The notes below the pieces were generated by a model. The model saw only the letters and a program-made list of their open reading frames with translations. It searched no databases and had not been told where the DNA came from. A program made the translations under genes and the position numbers. DNA of 12,151 nucleotides from an uncultured Collinsella sp. GTDB taxonomy: Bacteria > Actinomycetota > Coriobacteriia > Coriobacteriales > Coriobacteriaceae. The stretch is taken from NCBI GenBank assembly GCA_900550185.1, contig URRN01000048.1, positions 1 to 12,151 on the forward strand. Reading direction: 5' to 3'. Shown one piece after another: positions 1-5,655 of the stretch (the stretch's first letter is position 1; every line of letters starts with the position of its first letter).

Positions 1-97
1 TTACTGTGGGGCATTCTCGCACGAAACGTTCAACCTATTTGCCCAGAGCGCATGTCGGTTCGGTGAGCGGCTCTAGTAGTCGGTGAAAGTGAGGGGG

Positions 98-544
98 TTA
101 TTGGACGGCTACGAACTTCTTTGGTCTTCCGGCGTGACGTTCTTGGGCGGCGTAACGCTCGATACTGTCTATCGTTATCATCCGACGGCCGTCGACGAGT
201 TCAACATCGAGTTTGCCGGCTTTGACCAGCGCGGTAATCCGCGGAGCGGAGACTTTGAGGTCCAGCGCTGCGTCTTTAAATGTTCGGCACGCCGCTTCCC
301 GAGCGTCCTCGTGGTCGATTTCGACTGAAAGGGCCACGACCTCGGCCGAGCGTTCGTACCCTGCCGGAGTCAAACCGTTGTTGAGGTCGTCGGCCAAAAA
401 CGCCATCAGTGCCTCGGTGGCATGGGCAATCGCTTCTTCGCGCGTATCGCCATCGGCAAAGGCGCCGGGAATCTGCGGGAAGCTGGCGCAGTAACCGTCG
501 TCTTCTTTTATGAGAACGCAGTCATAGGTAAATCGCTGCCTCAT
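98..544 (-). CDS. hicB: HicB-family antitoxin with excisionase-like HTH tail
   Basis: Antitoxin of a HicAB type II toxin-antitoxin pair; it should bind and block the HicA mRNA interferase and repress its own operon. The 148-residue protein opens with the HicB fold (residues about 1-65: strand FTYDCVLIKEDDGYCASFPQ, then the DG-TREEAIAHATEAL helix). Residues about 97-135 (VSAPRITALVKAGKL, then DGRRMITIDSIERYA) resemble the helix-turn-helix of excisionase/MerR-like small DNA-binding proteins rather than the more usual HicB ribbon-helix-helix. I chose the ATG at 544 because GGAGG lies four bases upstream and this start falls 11 bases after the hicA stop; the frame is open further up, but a start at 589 would overlap hicA. 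It ends with TAA. Family assignment is strong from the N-terminal domain and its partner; the nature of the tail is judged by eye. Confidence 0.87.
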   Translation of the reverse strand: MRQRFTYDCVLIKEDDGYCASFPQIPGAFADGDTREEAIAHATEALMAFLADDLNNGLTPAGYERSAEVVALSVEIDHEDAREAACRTFKDAALDLKVSAPRITALVKAGKLDVELVDGRRMITIDSIERYAAQERHAGRPKKFVAVQ

Positions 545-555
545 TTTGCCTCCAA

Positions 556-741
556 CTACCATCCAGCTTGGCGACGAATACTTGCCCACGTGCCCTTCTT
601 TGGTCGATCACCACCAGAGCCGTTCACGGTGACAACACGGTCACCAGAAACATACTTAGCATGACTACCGACTTGCGCGACCTTCACGAATCCATCGTGC
701 TTGAGTAGGGCAATGATTTCCCGAAAGGTAGGGGGTTGCAT
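556..741 (-). CDS. hicA: HicA-family mRNA interferase toxin
   Basis: Toxin of the HicAB pair, a small double-stranded-RNA-binding-fold ribonuclease that cleaves mRNA when free of HicB. The 61-residue length is normal for HicA. Visible family features are the N-terminal FREIIALLKHDGFVKVAQVGSH run containing the conserved G-S-H (catalytic histidine, residue 26), followed by AKY and a basic C-terminus KKGTWASIRRQAGW, matching the usual KGTL-SILRQAG ending. It ends with TAG, 11 bases before the hicB start, so the order is toxin first, antitoxin second, as is common for hicAB. It starts 68 bases downstream of the prmC stop on the same strand but has its own AT-rich promoter region, so it is probably an independent accessory module. 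No damage is seen; the catalytic histidine is intact. Confidence 0.9.
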   Translation of the reverse strand: MQPPTFREIIALLKHDGFVKVAQVGSHAKYVSGDRVVTVNGSGGDRPKKGTWASIRRQAGW

Positions 742-765
742 GGGCCGACCTCTTTCAGCCGTCCT

Positions 766-787
766 AATTATAAACTACTTTATAATT
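766..787 (-). promoter_or_regulatory. Perfect 22-bp palindrome, probable HicAB operator
   Basis: Two perfect 9-bp arms, AATTATAAA and TTTATAATT, are separated by the 4-base centre CTAC (plus strand). The palindrome lies 25 bases upstream of the hicA ATG and overlaps the best -10 hexamer. HicB proteins are known to repress their own promoter by binding short palindromes, so this is the natural operator candidate. The palindrome is directly visible; its function is inferred from position. Confidence 0.6.
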
Positions 788-795
788 TTTGCTAA
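767..795 (-). promoter_or_regulatory. Candidate hicAB promoter
   Basis: On the minus strand, TATAAT (772-767) is a perfect -10 hexamer, preceded after 17 bases by TTAGCA (795-790), which matches four of six positions of the -35 consensus. The -10 lies inside the 22-bp palindrome, so repressor binding would directly block RNA polymerase. The start of hicA is about 25 bases downstream of the -10. Confidence 0.5.
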
Positions 796-809
796 CCAGT
801 TAATAAATA

Positions 810-2060
810 TTACTGGCGCTGTTTGGACTCGGCGACGATGGCTCGGACGATGCGGGGGCGATCGGTGAGGTCGTGGACGATGCGCACGTCCGACAGACCC
901 GCTTGGCGGCAGAGCTCGGCCGCAGCGTCGAGCGCGCCCTCGTAGAGCTCGCAGGCAAAGAGGCCGCCAGCGCACAACATGTAGGGCGCCGCGTTGAGCA
1001 GGCGGCGGAAGATATCGAGGCCGTCGGCGCCGCCCTCGAGCGCCAGATCGGGCTCAAAGTCCTTGACCTCGTGCGGCAGCGAGCGCATGACGCCGGTCGG
1101 GATGTAAGGCGGGTTGGAGACGAGCACATCAAAGGTGCCCCACTCGTCGTGGGGAATGGAGCTCACCAGGTTGGTGAGGCTGAAGGCAACCTCATCTGCC
1201 GCGAGGCCGAGCGCGTCGCGGTTTTTGGTGGCCAGATCGATGGCGCGCGGCTCGATATCGGTGGCGGTGCAGGTAACGTGGCCGCGGCGCTCCCAGGCAA
1301 GGGAGAGCGAAATGCAGCCCGTGCCGCAGCCGACCTCGAGAACGCGGGCAGTGCGGGGCTCGGCTGGGGCAGGCGCAGCGGCATCCTGAGCTGAAACCGT
1401 CTCCTGGTCGGCGCCCTCGATGGCGATGTCGTATTCGTCGAGCTCGGGCTCGGCGGCTTTTGCGGCTTCGGCTTCTGCTGCTTGCGCGGCGGCTTCCTCG
1501 GCCTCGCGATCGGCAAGCTCCTCGGCATAGGCGCGGCTACCGAGCACGTCGCTACCCAGCGCAGCCTCATCGGCGGCCGTCAGGTTGGCAGCACGGCGCT
1601 CGGCGGTCGCGCGTTCGTCGGCCAGCGCCGCCTCGGCTTTGCGGGCCTGCTCGACCTCATCGTTCCAAGGCAGCTCAACACGCTGACGGGCAGCAGCCTC
1701 GGGGCTCAGCACCTCGGCATCCAGATAATTGAGGACTTCTTCGACGAGCATCTCGGTCTCGGGGCGCGGAATGAGCACACCGGGGGCGCACGCGACGTCG
1801 ATCATGCGAAACTGCGTGCTACCGGTGATGTACTGCAGCGGCTCGCCCTTCGCGCGACGGACGACCGCCGCGTGCATGGTCTCGAGCTGGGCCGCGTTAA
1901 GCGTCTCGTCCATGCGCATATATAAGTCGATGCGCGCCAGACCCGTAGCTGCGCACAGCAGCCACTCGGCAGAAAGACGGGGGTGCTCCTCGCCGCGCTC
2001 GGCTAGGTACTCCTTGGTCCACTCGAGACAACGCTTGATGGTCCAGATCTCGTTTGCCAT
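810..2060 (-). CDS. prmC: Release factor glutamine methyltransferase PrmC with large acidic insertion
   Basis: S-adenosylmethionine-dependent methyltransferase that N5-methylates the glutamine of the GGQ motif of peptide chain release factors, raising termination efficiency. The N-terminal helical domain (residues about 1-90) ends in YITGSTQF and LIPRPETE (96-103); the Rossmann domain has motif I VLEVGCGTGCISL (240-252), the acidic D268 motif and the substrate-binding NPPY (316-319) that grips the glutamine. Instead of the usual 20-25 residues between PRPETE and motif I there are about 137, an Ala/Glu/Arg-rich, probably helical or disordered stretch (about residues 115-236, bases 1353-1718). 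The protein is therefore 416 residues against about 280 usual. The start at 2060 is supported by GGGGAGGG a few bases upstream; the frame is open to 2135 but lacks support there. It lies downstream of prfA on the same strand, the common prfA-prmC order. Confidence 0.93.
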   Translation of the reverse strand: MANEIWTIKRCLEWTKEYLAERGEEHPRLSAEWLLCAATGLARIDLYMRMDETLNAAQLETMHAAVVRRAKGEPLQYITGSTQFRMIDVACAPGVLIPRPETEMLVEEVLNYLDAEVLSPEAAARQRVELPWNDEVEQARKAEAALADERATAERRAANLTAADEAALGSDVLGSRAYAEELADREAEEAAAQAAEAEAAKAAEPELDEYDIAIEGADQETVSAQDAAAPAPAEPRTARVLEVGCGTGCISLSLAWERRGHVTCTATDIEPRAIDLATKNRDALGLAADEVAFSLTNLVSSIPHDEWGTFDVLVSNPPYIPTGVMRSLPHEVKDFEPDLALEGGADGLDIFRRLLNAAPYMLCAGGLFACELYEGALDAAAELCRQAGLSDVRIVHDLTDRPRIVRAIVAESKQRQ

Positions 2061-2108
2061 GGGGCCCTCCCCTCTTAAGCGCCGGGCGGCGCGCGAATGT
2101 CGGAGCAG

Positions 2109-2135
2109 ATTGTACGCGAGGCCAGCGCTTGACAA
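2109..2135 (-). promoter_or_regulatory. Weak candidate prmC promoter
   Basis: On the minus strand TTGTCA (2135-2130) and TACAAT (2114-2109) each match five of six consensus bases but are only 15 bases apart, shorter than the preferred 17. The -10 ends 48 bases before the prmC start. A separate prmC promoter is plausible because 749 bp of repeats and hairpins lie between prfA and prmC. The reading is by eye and is tentative. Confidence 0.35.
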
Positions 2136-2199
2136 GGGACGATTGAAGGCGATTATCGAGAATCAGCCCAGATTTTTGCTTGGAGCCCACCTGAATTGT

Positions 2200-2373
2200 T
2201 CATTCGTCGACGTCTAAATCTGCATCCGTCAAGTTTTTGGCAAGGTTGCCCCAAAACTGACCAATATCTAACCAAATACTTGCCACATCGCTTGACGCGC
2301 GACGCGCCAAAAAAGGCCCCGCGACTTCTTGGACGTTTTTTCGAGCAATATTTTCAATTGCAGATGCATGCCG
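2200..2373 (-). pseudogene. Possible 3' remnant of an unidentified gene
   Basis: The minus strand is open for 57 codons between an in-frame TAA (2376-2374) and a TGA (2202-2200). The translation looks like a real protein C-terminus: it runs through VQEVAGPFLARR and WLDIGQFWGNLAKN to an acidic end DADLDVDE. There is no convincing start codon or ribosome-binding site, and the base composition is lower in GC than the neighbouring genes. I read it as the tail of a decayed gene whose 5' part was lost or overwritten by repeats. I do not recognise the family. A chance open frame is the alternative. Confidence 0.3.
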
Positions 2374-2452
2374 TTAATTGCTTTAAGCAGGTAGATGGCT
2401 TAACAGCCACTGAAACCAATCGAATAACACCTCAACGCAATATACCCAACCT

Positions 2453-2506
2453 AGTCATCGGGGGCGTTCTTATTTGACTGGTCATTTAAGAACGTCCCCG
2501 ATGACT
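2453..2506. repeat. 54-nt imperfect palindrome, copy 1 (REP/MITE-like)
   Basis: Two 26-base arms, starting AGTCATCGGGG and ending CCCCGATGACT, pair at 23 of 26 positions around a 2-base centre (TG); one mismatch would be a G-U pair in plus-strand RNA. Arms contain the core GGGG-CGTTCTTA and the complementary TAAGAACGTCCCC. The same length and design recur at 4087-4140, so this is a dispersed element rather than a chance hairpin. It has no T-run on either side, so it is not a typical intrinsic terminator. Confidence 0.8.
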
Positions 2507-2623
2507 ACCTTGACAAGGAGTGTCCCAAACTGCCGGCAGAAAAGGAACGTCCCCGACTGCCACCTTCGGCAGCGATGGCAACGCCGCAGGTAGGTACTCA
2601 TTTATGTCTGTCCCCAATGACTG
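2486..2623 (+). repeat. Array of four same-direction palindrome half-sites
   Basis: Starting with the right arm of the 54-nt palindrome, four related sequences of the form GAACGTCCCC-(G/A)A-TGACT follow in one orientation, with their GTCC at 2494, 2522, 2549 and 2610. The clearest extra copy is AAGGAACGTCCCCGACTGCC (2543-2560 region); the second (AGTGTCCCAAACTGCC) and fourth (CTGTCCCCAATGACTGC) are more diverged. Spacings are 28, 27 and 61 bases. They look like orphan arms left by repeated insertion or decay of the 54-nt element. Confidence 0.55.
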
Positions 2624-2650
2624 CATCCGGAGCAAGACAACGCCGCAGGT
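2579..2650. repeat. 13-bp direct repeat pair
   Basis: CAACGCCGCAGGT occurs at 2579-2591 and again at 2638-2650, 59 bases apart. The second copy directly precedes the nested hairpin at 2668, and the first precedes the fourth half-site. It may mark the left edge of a mobile or duplicated intergenic unit. Confidence 0.5.
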
Positions 2651-2667
2651 TGAGCATAAGTCAGCGA

Positions 2668-2765
2668 AAACGCCCCTAAGCGAGCAAGGTGACGTGAAAG
2701 AGGAGGGAAGCGTACTTCGGTACGCGACCGACGATTGAACGTCAGATTGCCGCTTAGGGGCGTTT
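2668..2765. other. Nested three-stem hairpin element with cUUCGg loop
   Basis: Outer arms AAACGCCCCTAAGCG (2668-2682) and CGCTTAGGGGCGTTT (2751-2765) are perfectly complementary over 15 bp. Inside, TGACGT (2690-2695) pairs with ACGTCA (2739-2744), and innermost GCGTAC (2710-2715) pairs with GTACGC (2720-2725) around TTCG (2716-2719). In plus-strand RNA that is the very stable C(UUCG)G tetraloop; the minus-strand loop CGAA is not special. A purine-rich run GAAAGAGGAGGGAAG (2696-2710) lies between stems. On the minus strand the outer stem ends in GGGGCGTTTT, so it could also act as a long-looped terminator for prfA. It could be a structured RNA, a terminator or a dispersed palindromic element; I know of no name I can defend. 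Confidence 0.55.
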
Positions 2766-2778
2766 GCAGCGTCGAGCC

Positions 2779-2806
2779 GTTACGCGGTTTGGCAAAACCG
2801 CGTAAC
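2779..2806 (-). terminator. Perfect 12-bp hairpin just after prfA stop
   Basis: GTTACGCGGTTT (2779-2790) and AAACCGCGTAAC (2795-2806) pair perfectly around a 4-base loop. On the minus strand the hairpin begins three bases after the prfA TAG. There is no T-run after it, so it may act as a 3'-end-protecting or processing hairpin, or as a weak terminator, rather than a classic intrinsic terminator. Confidence 0.5.
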
Positions 2807-2809
2807 CCA

Positions 2810-3877
2810 CTACACAGCCTGTGCCAGCTTCTCGGCGCGCTCGGCGGCGGCGAGTGCCTCGATCACGGTGCCGAGTTGGTCGCCCAGAAGGACACCGTTG
2901 TAGGTGGAGTTGAAACCGATGCGGTGGTCGGTCACGCGGTCCTGGGGCTGGTTGTAGGTACGAATCTTTTCGGAACGGTTGCCGTGGCCGATCTGACTCT
3001 GGCGCTCGGCACCGAGCTCTGCCTGCTGCTTCTCGAGCTCCATCTCGTACAGACGAGCGCGCAGCATCTGCATGCAGACCTCGCGGTTCTGGATCTGGGA
3101 ACGCTGCTCCTGCGACTGCACCACGGTGTTGGTGGGCAGGTGGGTGATGCGCACGGCGGAGTAGGTGGTGTTAACGCACTGACCGCCAGGGCCGGAGGCG
3201 CAGTAGGTATCGATGCGCAGGTCGGACTGGTTGATCTGAACGTCGATCTCCTCGGCCTCGGGAAGCACGGCGACGGTTGCCGTGGAGGTCTGGATGCGAC
3301 CCTGGGACTCGGTCTTGGGGACGCGCTGGACACGGTGCACGCCGGACTCGAACTTCATGACGGAGTAGACGCGGTCGCCCTCGACCTTGAACTCGATGGA
3401 CTTAAAGCCACCGGCCTCGCTGGGGCTGGAGTCGAGCACGGTGGTCTTCCAGCCGCGCGACTCGCAGAAGCGCTGATACATCTTGTACAGGTCGCCGGCA
3501 AAGATGGCCGCCTCGTCGCCACCGGCGGCGGAGCGGATCTCGACGATGGTGTTCTTGTCGTCGTTGGGGTCGCTCGGGATGAGCATGTACTTGATGTCTT
3601 CCTCGAGCTGGGGAAGCTTGGCCTCGTTTTCGGAGATGTCCATCTGGAGCATCTCCTTCTCATCGGCATCGGTGGTATCGTGGAGCATCTCCTTGGCGGC
3701 CTCGATGTCATCGAGCGCGCCGATGTACTCACGCGAAGCGGCGATGAGGTCGGACTGGTGCGCGTACTCCTTGTTGAGACGCGTGAACTCCTTGATATCA
3801 GAGGCGACGGCCGGGTCGGAGAGCTTCTTCTCGAGCTCCTCGTAGGCCTTGATAATCTTTTCGAGCTTGTCGCGCAT
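2810..3877 (-). CDS. prfA: Peptide chain release factor 1 (RF1)
   Basis: Class I release factor that recognises UAA and UAG in the ribosomal A site and triggers hydrolysis of peptidyl-tRNA. The 355-residue length is normal. Domain 1 is the N-terminal coiled region (about 1-100); IRSAAGGDEAA (114-124) opens the core; the codon-recognition tripeptide of the PxT type is PKT (187-189, within RVPKTESQGRIQTS), where E. coli has PAT; the catalytic GGQ is at 231-233 (ASGPGGQCVNTTYSAVR), with Q233 the expected PrmC target. PxT with ESQGR and TSTATVAV identifies RF1 rather than RF2. The start at 3877 is well supported by AAAGGAG seven bases upstream. It ends in TAG, a codon that RF1 itself reads. It is followed, after a repeat-rich spacer, by prmC. 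Confidence 0.97.
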   Translation of the reverse strand: MRDKLEKIIKAYEELEKKLSDPAVASDIKEFTRLNKEYAHQSDLIAASREYIGALDDIEAAKEMLHDTTDADEKEMLQMDISENEAKLPQLEEDIKYMLIPSDPNDDKNTIVEIRSAAGGDEAAIFAGDLYKMYQRFCESRGWKTTVLDSSPSEAGGFKSIEFKVEGDRVYSVMKFESGVHRVQRVPKTESQGRIQTSTATVAVLPEAEEIDVQINQSDLRIDTYCASGPGGQCVNTTYSAVRITHLPTNTVVQSQEQRSQIQNREVCMQMLRARLYEMELEKQQAELGAERQSQIGHGNRSEKIRTYNQPQDRVTDHRIGFNSTYNGVLLGDQLGTVIEALAAAERAEKLAQAV

Positions 3878-3958
3878 GGCGGGACTCCTTTATATGCGTG
3901 AAGGTGAAAATCGGCAGAGTTGATGGGGCGCGCGGCGCCACTACGGGGGTAAGCCCGG

Positions 3959-4012
3959 CTAGAACATGTCGATCTTCAGATACATGCGCATCCCTTCGCG
4001 TATGGGGTACAT
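3959..4012 (-). CDS. Possible 17-codon leader ORF before prfA
   Basis: ATG at 4012 to TAG at 3959 on the minus strand encodes MYPIREGMRMYLKIDMF. It lies 81 bases before the prfA start in a spacer otherwise free of genes. A modest GAAGGG sits before its internal ATGs but not at a good distance from the first ATG. A frame this short is expected by chance, so I give it little weight; it could instead be the tail of a lost gene. Confidence 0.12.
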   Translation of the reverse strand: MYPIREGMRMYLKIDMF

Positions 4013-4086
4013 AGTTGCGGTCTAACCCATACATGATAGCGTGCGCAGGCAAACCTGCATATAACCCGCACGGAATGATTGGACGC

Positions 4087-4140
4087 AGCCATTGGGGACG
4101 TTCCTTAACGACTAGTCGTTTGAGAACGTCCCCAACGGCT
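4087..4140. repeat. 54-nt imperfect palindrome, copy 2 (REP/MITE-like)
   Basis: Two 27-base arms starting AGCCATTGGGGACGTTC and ending GAACGTCCCCAACGGCT pair at 23 of 27 positions around a central ACTAGT. Length (54 nt), the GGGGACGTTC core and overall design match the element at 2453-2506, although the outer bases differ (AGCC-TTGGGG against AGTCATCGGGG). It starts 28 bases beyond the stop of the M20 peptidase gene on the minus strand and lies 209 bases upstream of prfA, so it may also cap the operon transcript. Confidence 0.8.
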
Positions 4141-4168
4141 AACAAAGGGACTGTCGCTTTATCACATT

Positions 4169-5584
4169 CTAGAGCGTTTGGAGTAGAGCGACGAGGAAGC
4201 GGATGCCCTGGAGGTAGGCACGGCGGGTGATGCGCTCGTTGGTGCCGTGGACGCCGCGATCACACTCGTCGTCATCAACCACAAAGGCCGAGAAGCGAAT
4301 GCACTCAGGGCAAATACGCTGGTAGTTGGCAGCGTCGGTCGCACCGATCACGGTCGAGGGCACAATTGCCACCGGCTCGAATAATCCGTTTTCCTCCGTC
4401 CCCAAAGGCTCACGGAAATAGTGGGCGGCGATGGCACGGACGGCCTCGAGCCCCGGCCCGCCGACACGCGGGGACGGCGAAGGCTCGGAGCTGCCGGGGC
4501 CGAGTTCGACCTCCACGCGCCCGGCAAGGCCCGCCGCGGCAACGGCCTCGCGGCAGCGAGTAGCGACATCGGCCACGCCCGTGCCCTCGAGCATGCGGAA
4601 GTTGATATTGGCCCACATGTCCTGTGGCATCACGTTGGCACCGGTGCTGCCGCCCTCGATCTGCGTGGGCGCGCAGGTAGTCGTCACCAGCGGATAGAGC
4701 TTTTTGCTGGCGAGGCAATCACGGACAATGGCGTCCCCGTTGGCGGCAATTTCATCGGCCGTGTAGAGCCCCAACTCGACGAGTTGGGCGGCAAGCAAGT
4801 CGGTCACGCGCGTCGGCCACTCGATATCGCAGATTGCGGTGATGGCACGGCTGAGCACCTCGAGTGAAGTGCCCCCGTAGGGGTTGGAGGAATGCCCGCC
4901 CTCGCTACGCGTCCTCAACACGATATCGGCATAGCCCTTCTCCGCGAGGTCGGCGTGCATGAGCCAACCCTCGCCCGCGCTGTACTCGGCAGCCGGAACG
5001 ATGCGGTAGTCGCCCTCGTCGATCAGGTACTCAAGCTCAATGCCGCGCCCCTTGAGCGCACGGCCAATGGCGCCTGCTCCGTACTGCGTAGTCTCCTCGT
5101 CCTGGCCAAAGGCCAGGAGCAGCGTGCGCTCGTGCTGCCAACCGTGCGCCAGCGCATACTCGACAGCCTCGAGAATGCCTGCGACCTGGTCTTTCATGTC
5201 GATCGCGCCGCGGCCCCAGATGTAGGTGTCGTCCACGCGCCCGCTAAAGGGGGCGTGCGTCCAGTCGGTCTCAGTACCCGGCACCACGGGAACCACATCC
5301 ATGTGGCCCATGAGCATAACGGGCTTAAGGGCCGGATCGCTGCCGGCAAGCGTCACCAGTAGTGAATGGTCGATAAGCTCGACCTCGCCCGCCGCAAACA
5401 CGCGCGGCCAGGCCTGCTGCATATAGGCGCGCAGGTCGTCAAAGGGCTGCCAGTCCACCGCCTCGGCATCCATGCTCGAGATGGTCGGAAACGACAGCAC
5501 GCGGCCCAAGCGCTCGCACGCGCCGGCCTCGTCCATATCGGCAAAATCGTCCTCATGCGCAAAGAAGCGCCAAACCTCGGCCAT
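4169..5584 (-). CDS. M20-family zinc metallopeptidase (carboxypeptidase S / PM20D1-like)
   Basis: Probable cytoplasmic di-zinc amidase of peptidase family M20, acting on dipeptides, C-terminal amino acids or N-acyl amino acids. The 471-residue protein shows all metal-site motifs: LMGHMDVVP (H94, with catalytic D96), WGRGAIDMKD (bridging D129), FGQDEETTQYGAG (general base E163, metal ligand E164), LIDEGD (acidic ligand about 189-192) and a late GVHGTNERI (H446). SEGGHSSNP (228-234) is the dimerisation-domain histidine motif. The LMGHMDVVPV, GHSSNP and YLIDEGD spacing is most like the carboxypeptidase S/PM20D1 branch. There is no signal peptide. ATG 5584 is preceded by AAAGGA five bases upstream; the frame stays open to 5935 but that is inside the ATPase gene. 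It is last in an operon with an amino-acid ABC transporter, 71 bases after the ATPase stop. Substrate cannot be read from sequence. Confidence 0.9.
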   Translation of the reverse strand: MAEVWRFFAHEDDFADMDEAGACERLGRVLSFPTISSMDAEAVDWQPFDDLRAYMQQAWPRVFAAGEVELIDHSLLVTLAGSDPALKPVMLMGHMDVVPVVPGTETDWTHAPFSGRVDDTYIWGRGAIDMKDQVAGILEAVEYALAHGWQHERTLLLAFGQDEETTQYGAGAIGRALKGRGIELEYLIDEGDYRIVPAAEYSAGEGWLMHADLAEKGYADIVLRTRSEGGHSSNPYGGTSLEVLSRAITAICDIEWPTRVTDLLAAQLVELGLYTADEIAANGDAIVRDCLASKKLYPLVTTTCAPTQIEGGSTGANVMPQDMWANINFRMLEGTGVADVATRCREAVAAAGLAGRVEVELGPGSSEPSPSPRVGGPGLEAVRAIAAHYFREPLGTEENGLFEPVAIVPSTVIGATDAANYQRICPECIRFSAFVVDDDECDRGVHGTNERITRRAYLQGIRFLVALLQTL

Positions 5585-5610
5585 GACATCCTTTCGATTG
5601 TGACGACAAA

Positions 5611-5631
5611 GGCCGCCCCACGGGAGCGGCC
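5611..5631 (-). terminator. Intra-operon hairpin between ATPase and M20 genes
   Basis: GGCCGC (5611-5616) and GCGGCC (5626-5631) pair around a 9-base loop, followed on the minus strand by TTTGT. The stem is short and the T-run poor, so partial termination or RNA processing that lowers peptidase expression relative to the transporter is more likely than a full stop. Confidence 0.4.
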
Positions 5632-5655
5632 CTGCAACGTAGGCGTTTGCGCCGG

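Larger units (their letters stand above)
2061..2809. other. Repeat-rich prfA-prmC spacer
   Basis: This 749-bp stretch between two functionally linked genes holds no intact gene that I can support. From right to left it contains a perfect hairpin at the prfA stop, a nested hairpin element with outer arms at 2668-2682 and 2751-2765, a 13-bp direct repeat, a run of palindrome half-sites, a 54-nt palindrome, an AT-rich stretch with a possible gene remnant, and the candidate prmC promoter. Each is listed separately. The open frame on the plus strand at 2196-2477 has no recognisable domain and I do not call it. Confidence 0.7.

Noticed and set aside
1..97. Possible end of a further gene at the left edge
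   Set aside because: Ninety-seven bases show no convincing frame, hairpin or motif on either strand.
2061..2135. Upstream start for prmC at 2135
   Set aside because: The added 25 residues are not PrmC-like and would remove the candidate promoter; ATG 2060 has a strong purine-rich site.
2129..2156. Plus-strand promoter (TTGACA, then GATTAT)
   Set aside because: The -35 is perfect but the -10 matches only four bases and no plus-strand gene follows.
2196..2477. Plus-strand 93-codon frame in the spacer
   Set aside because: No domain, no ribosome-binding site, and it runs into the 54-nt palindrome; the minus strand reads more like protein.
2486..2650. CRISPR-like array
   Set aside because: Repeats are few, diverged and unevenly spaced, with no constant spacer length and no cas genes; half-palindromes explain them better.
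2735..3901. Long plus-strand open frame opposite prfA
   Set aside because: It is antisense to a gene with unmistakable RF1 motifs; the translation is Leu/Gly/Val-rich without a domain, as expected for GC-rich antisense frames.
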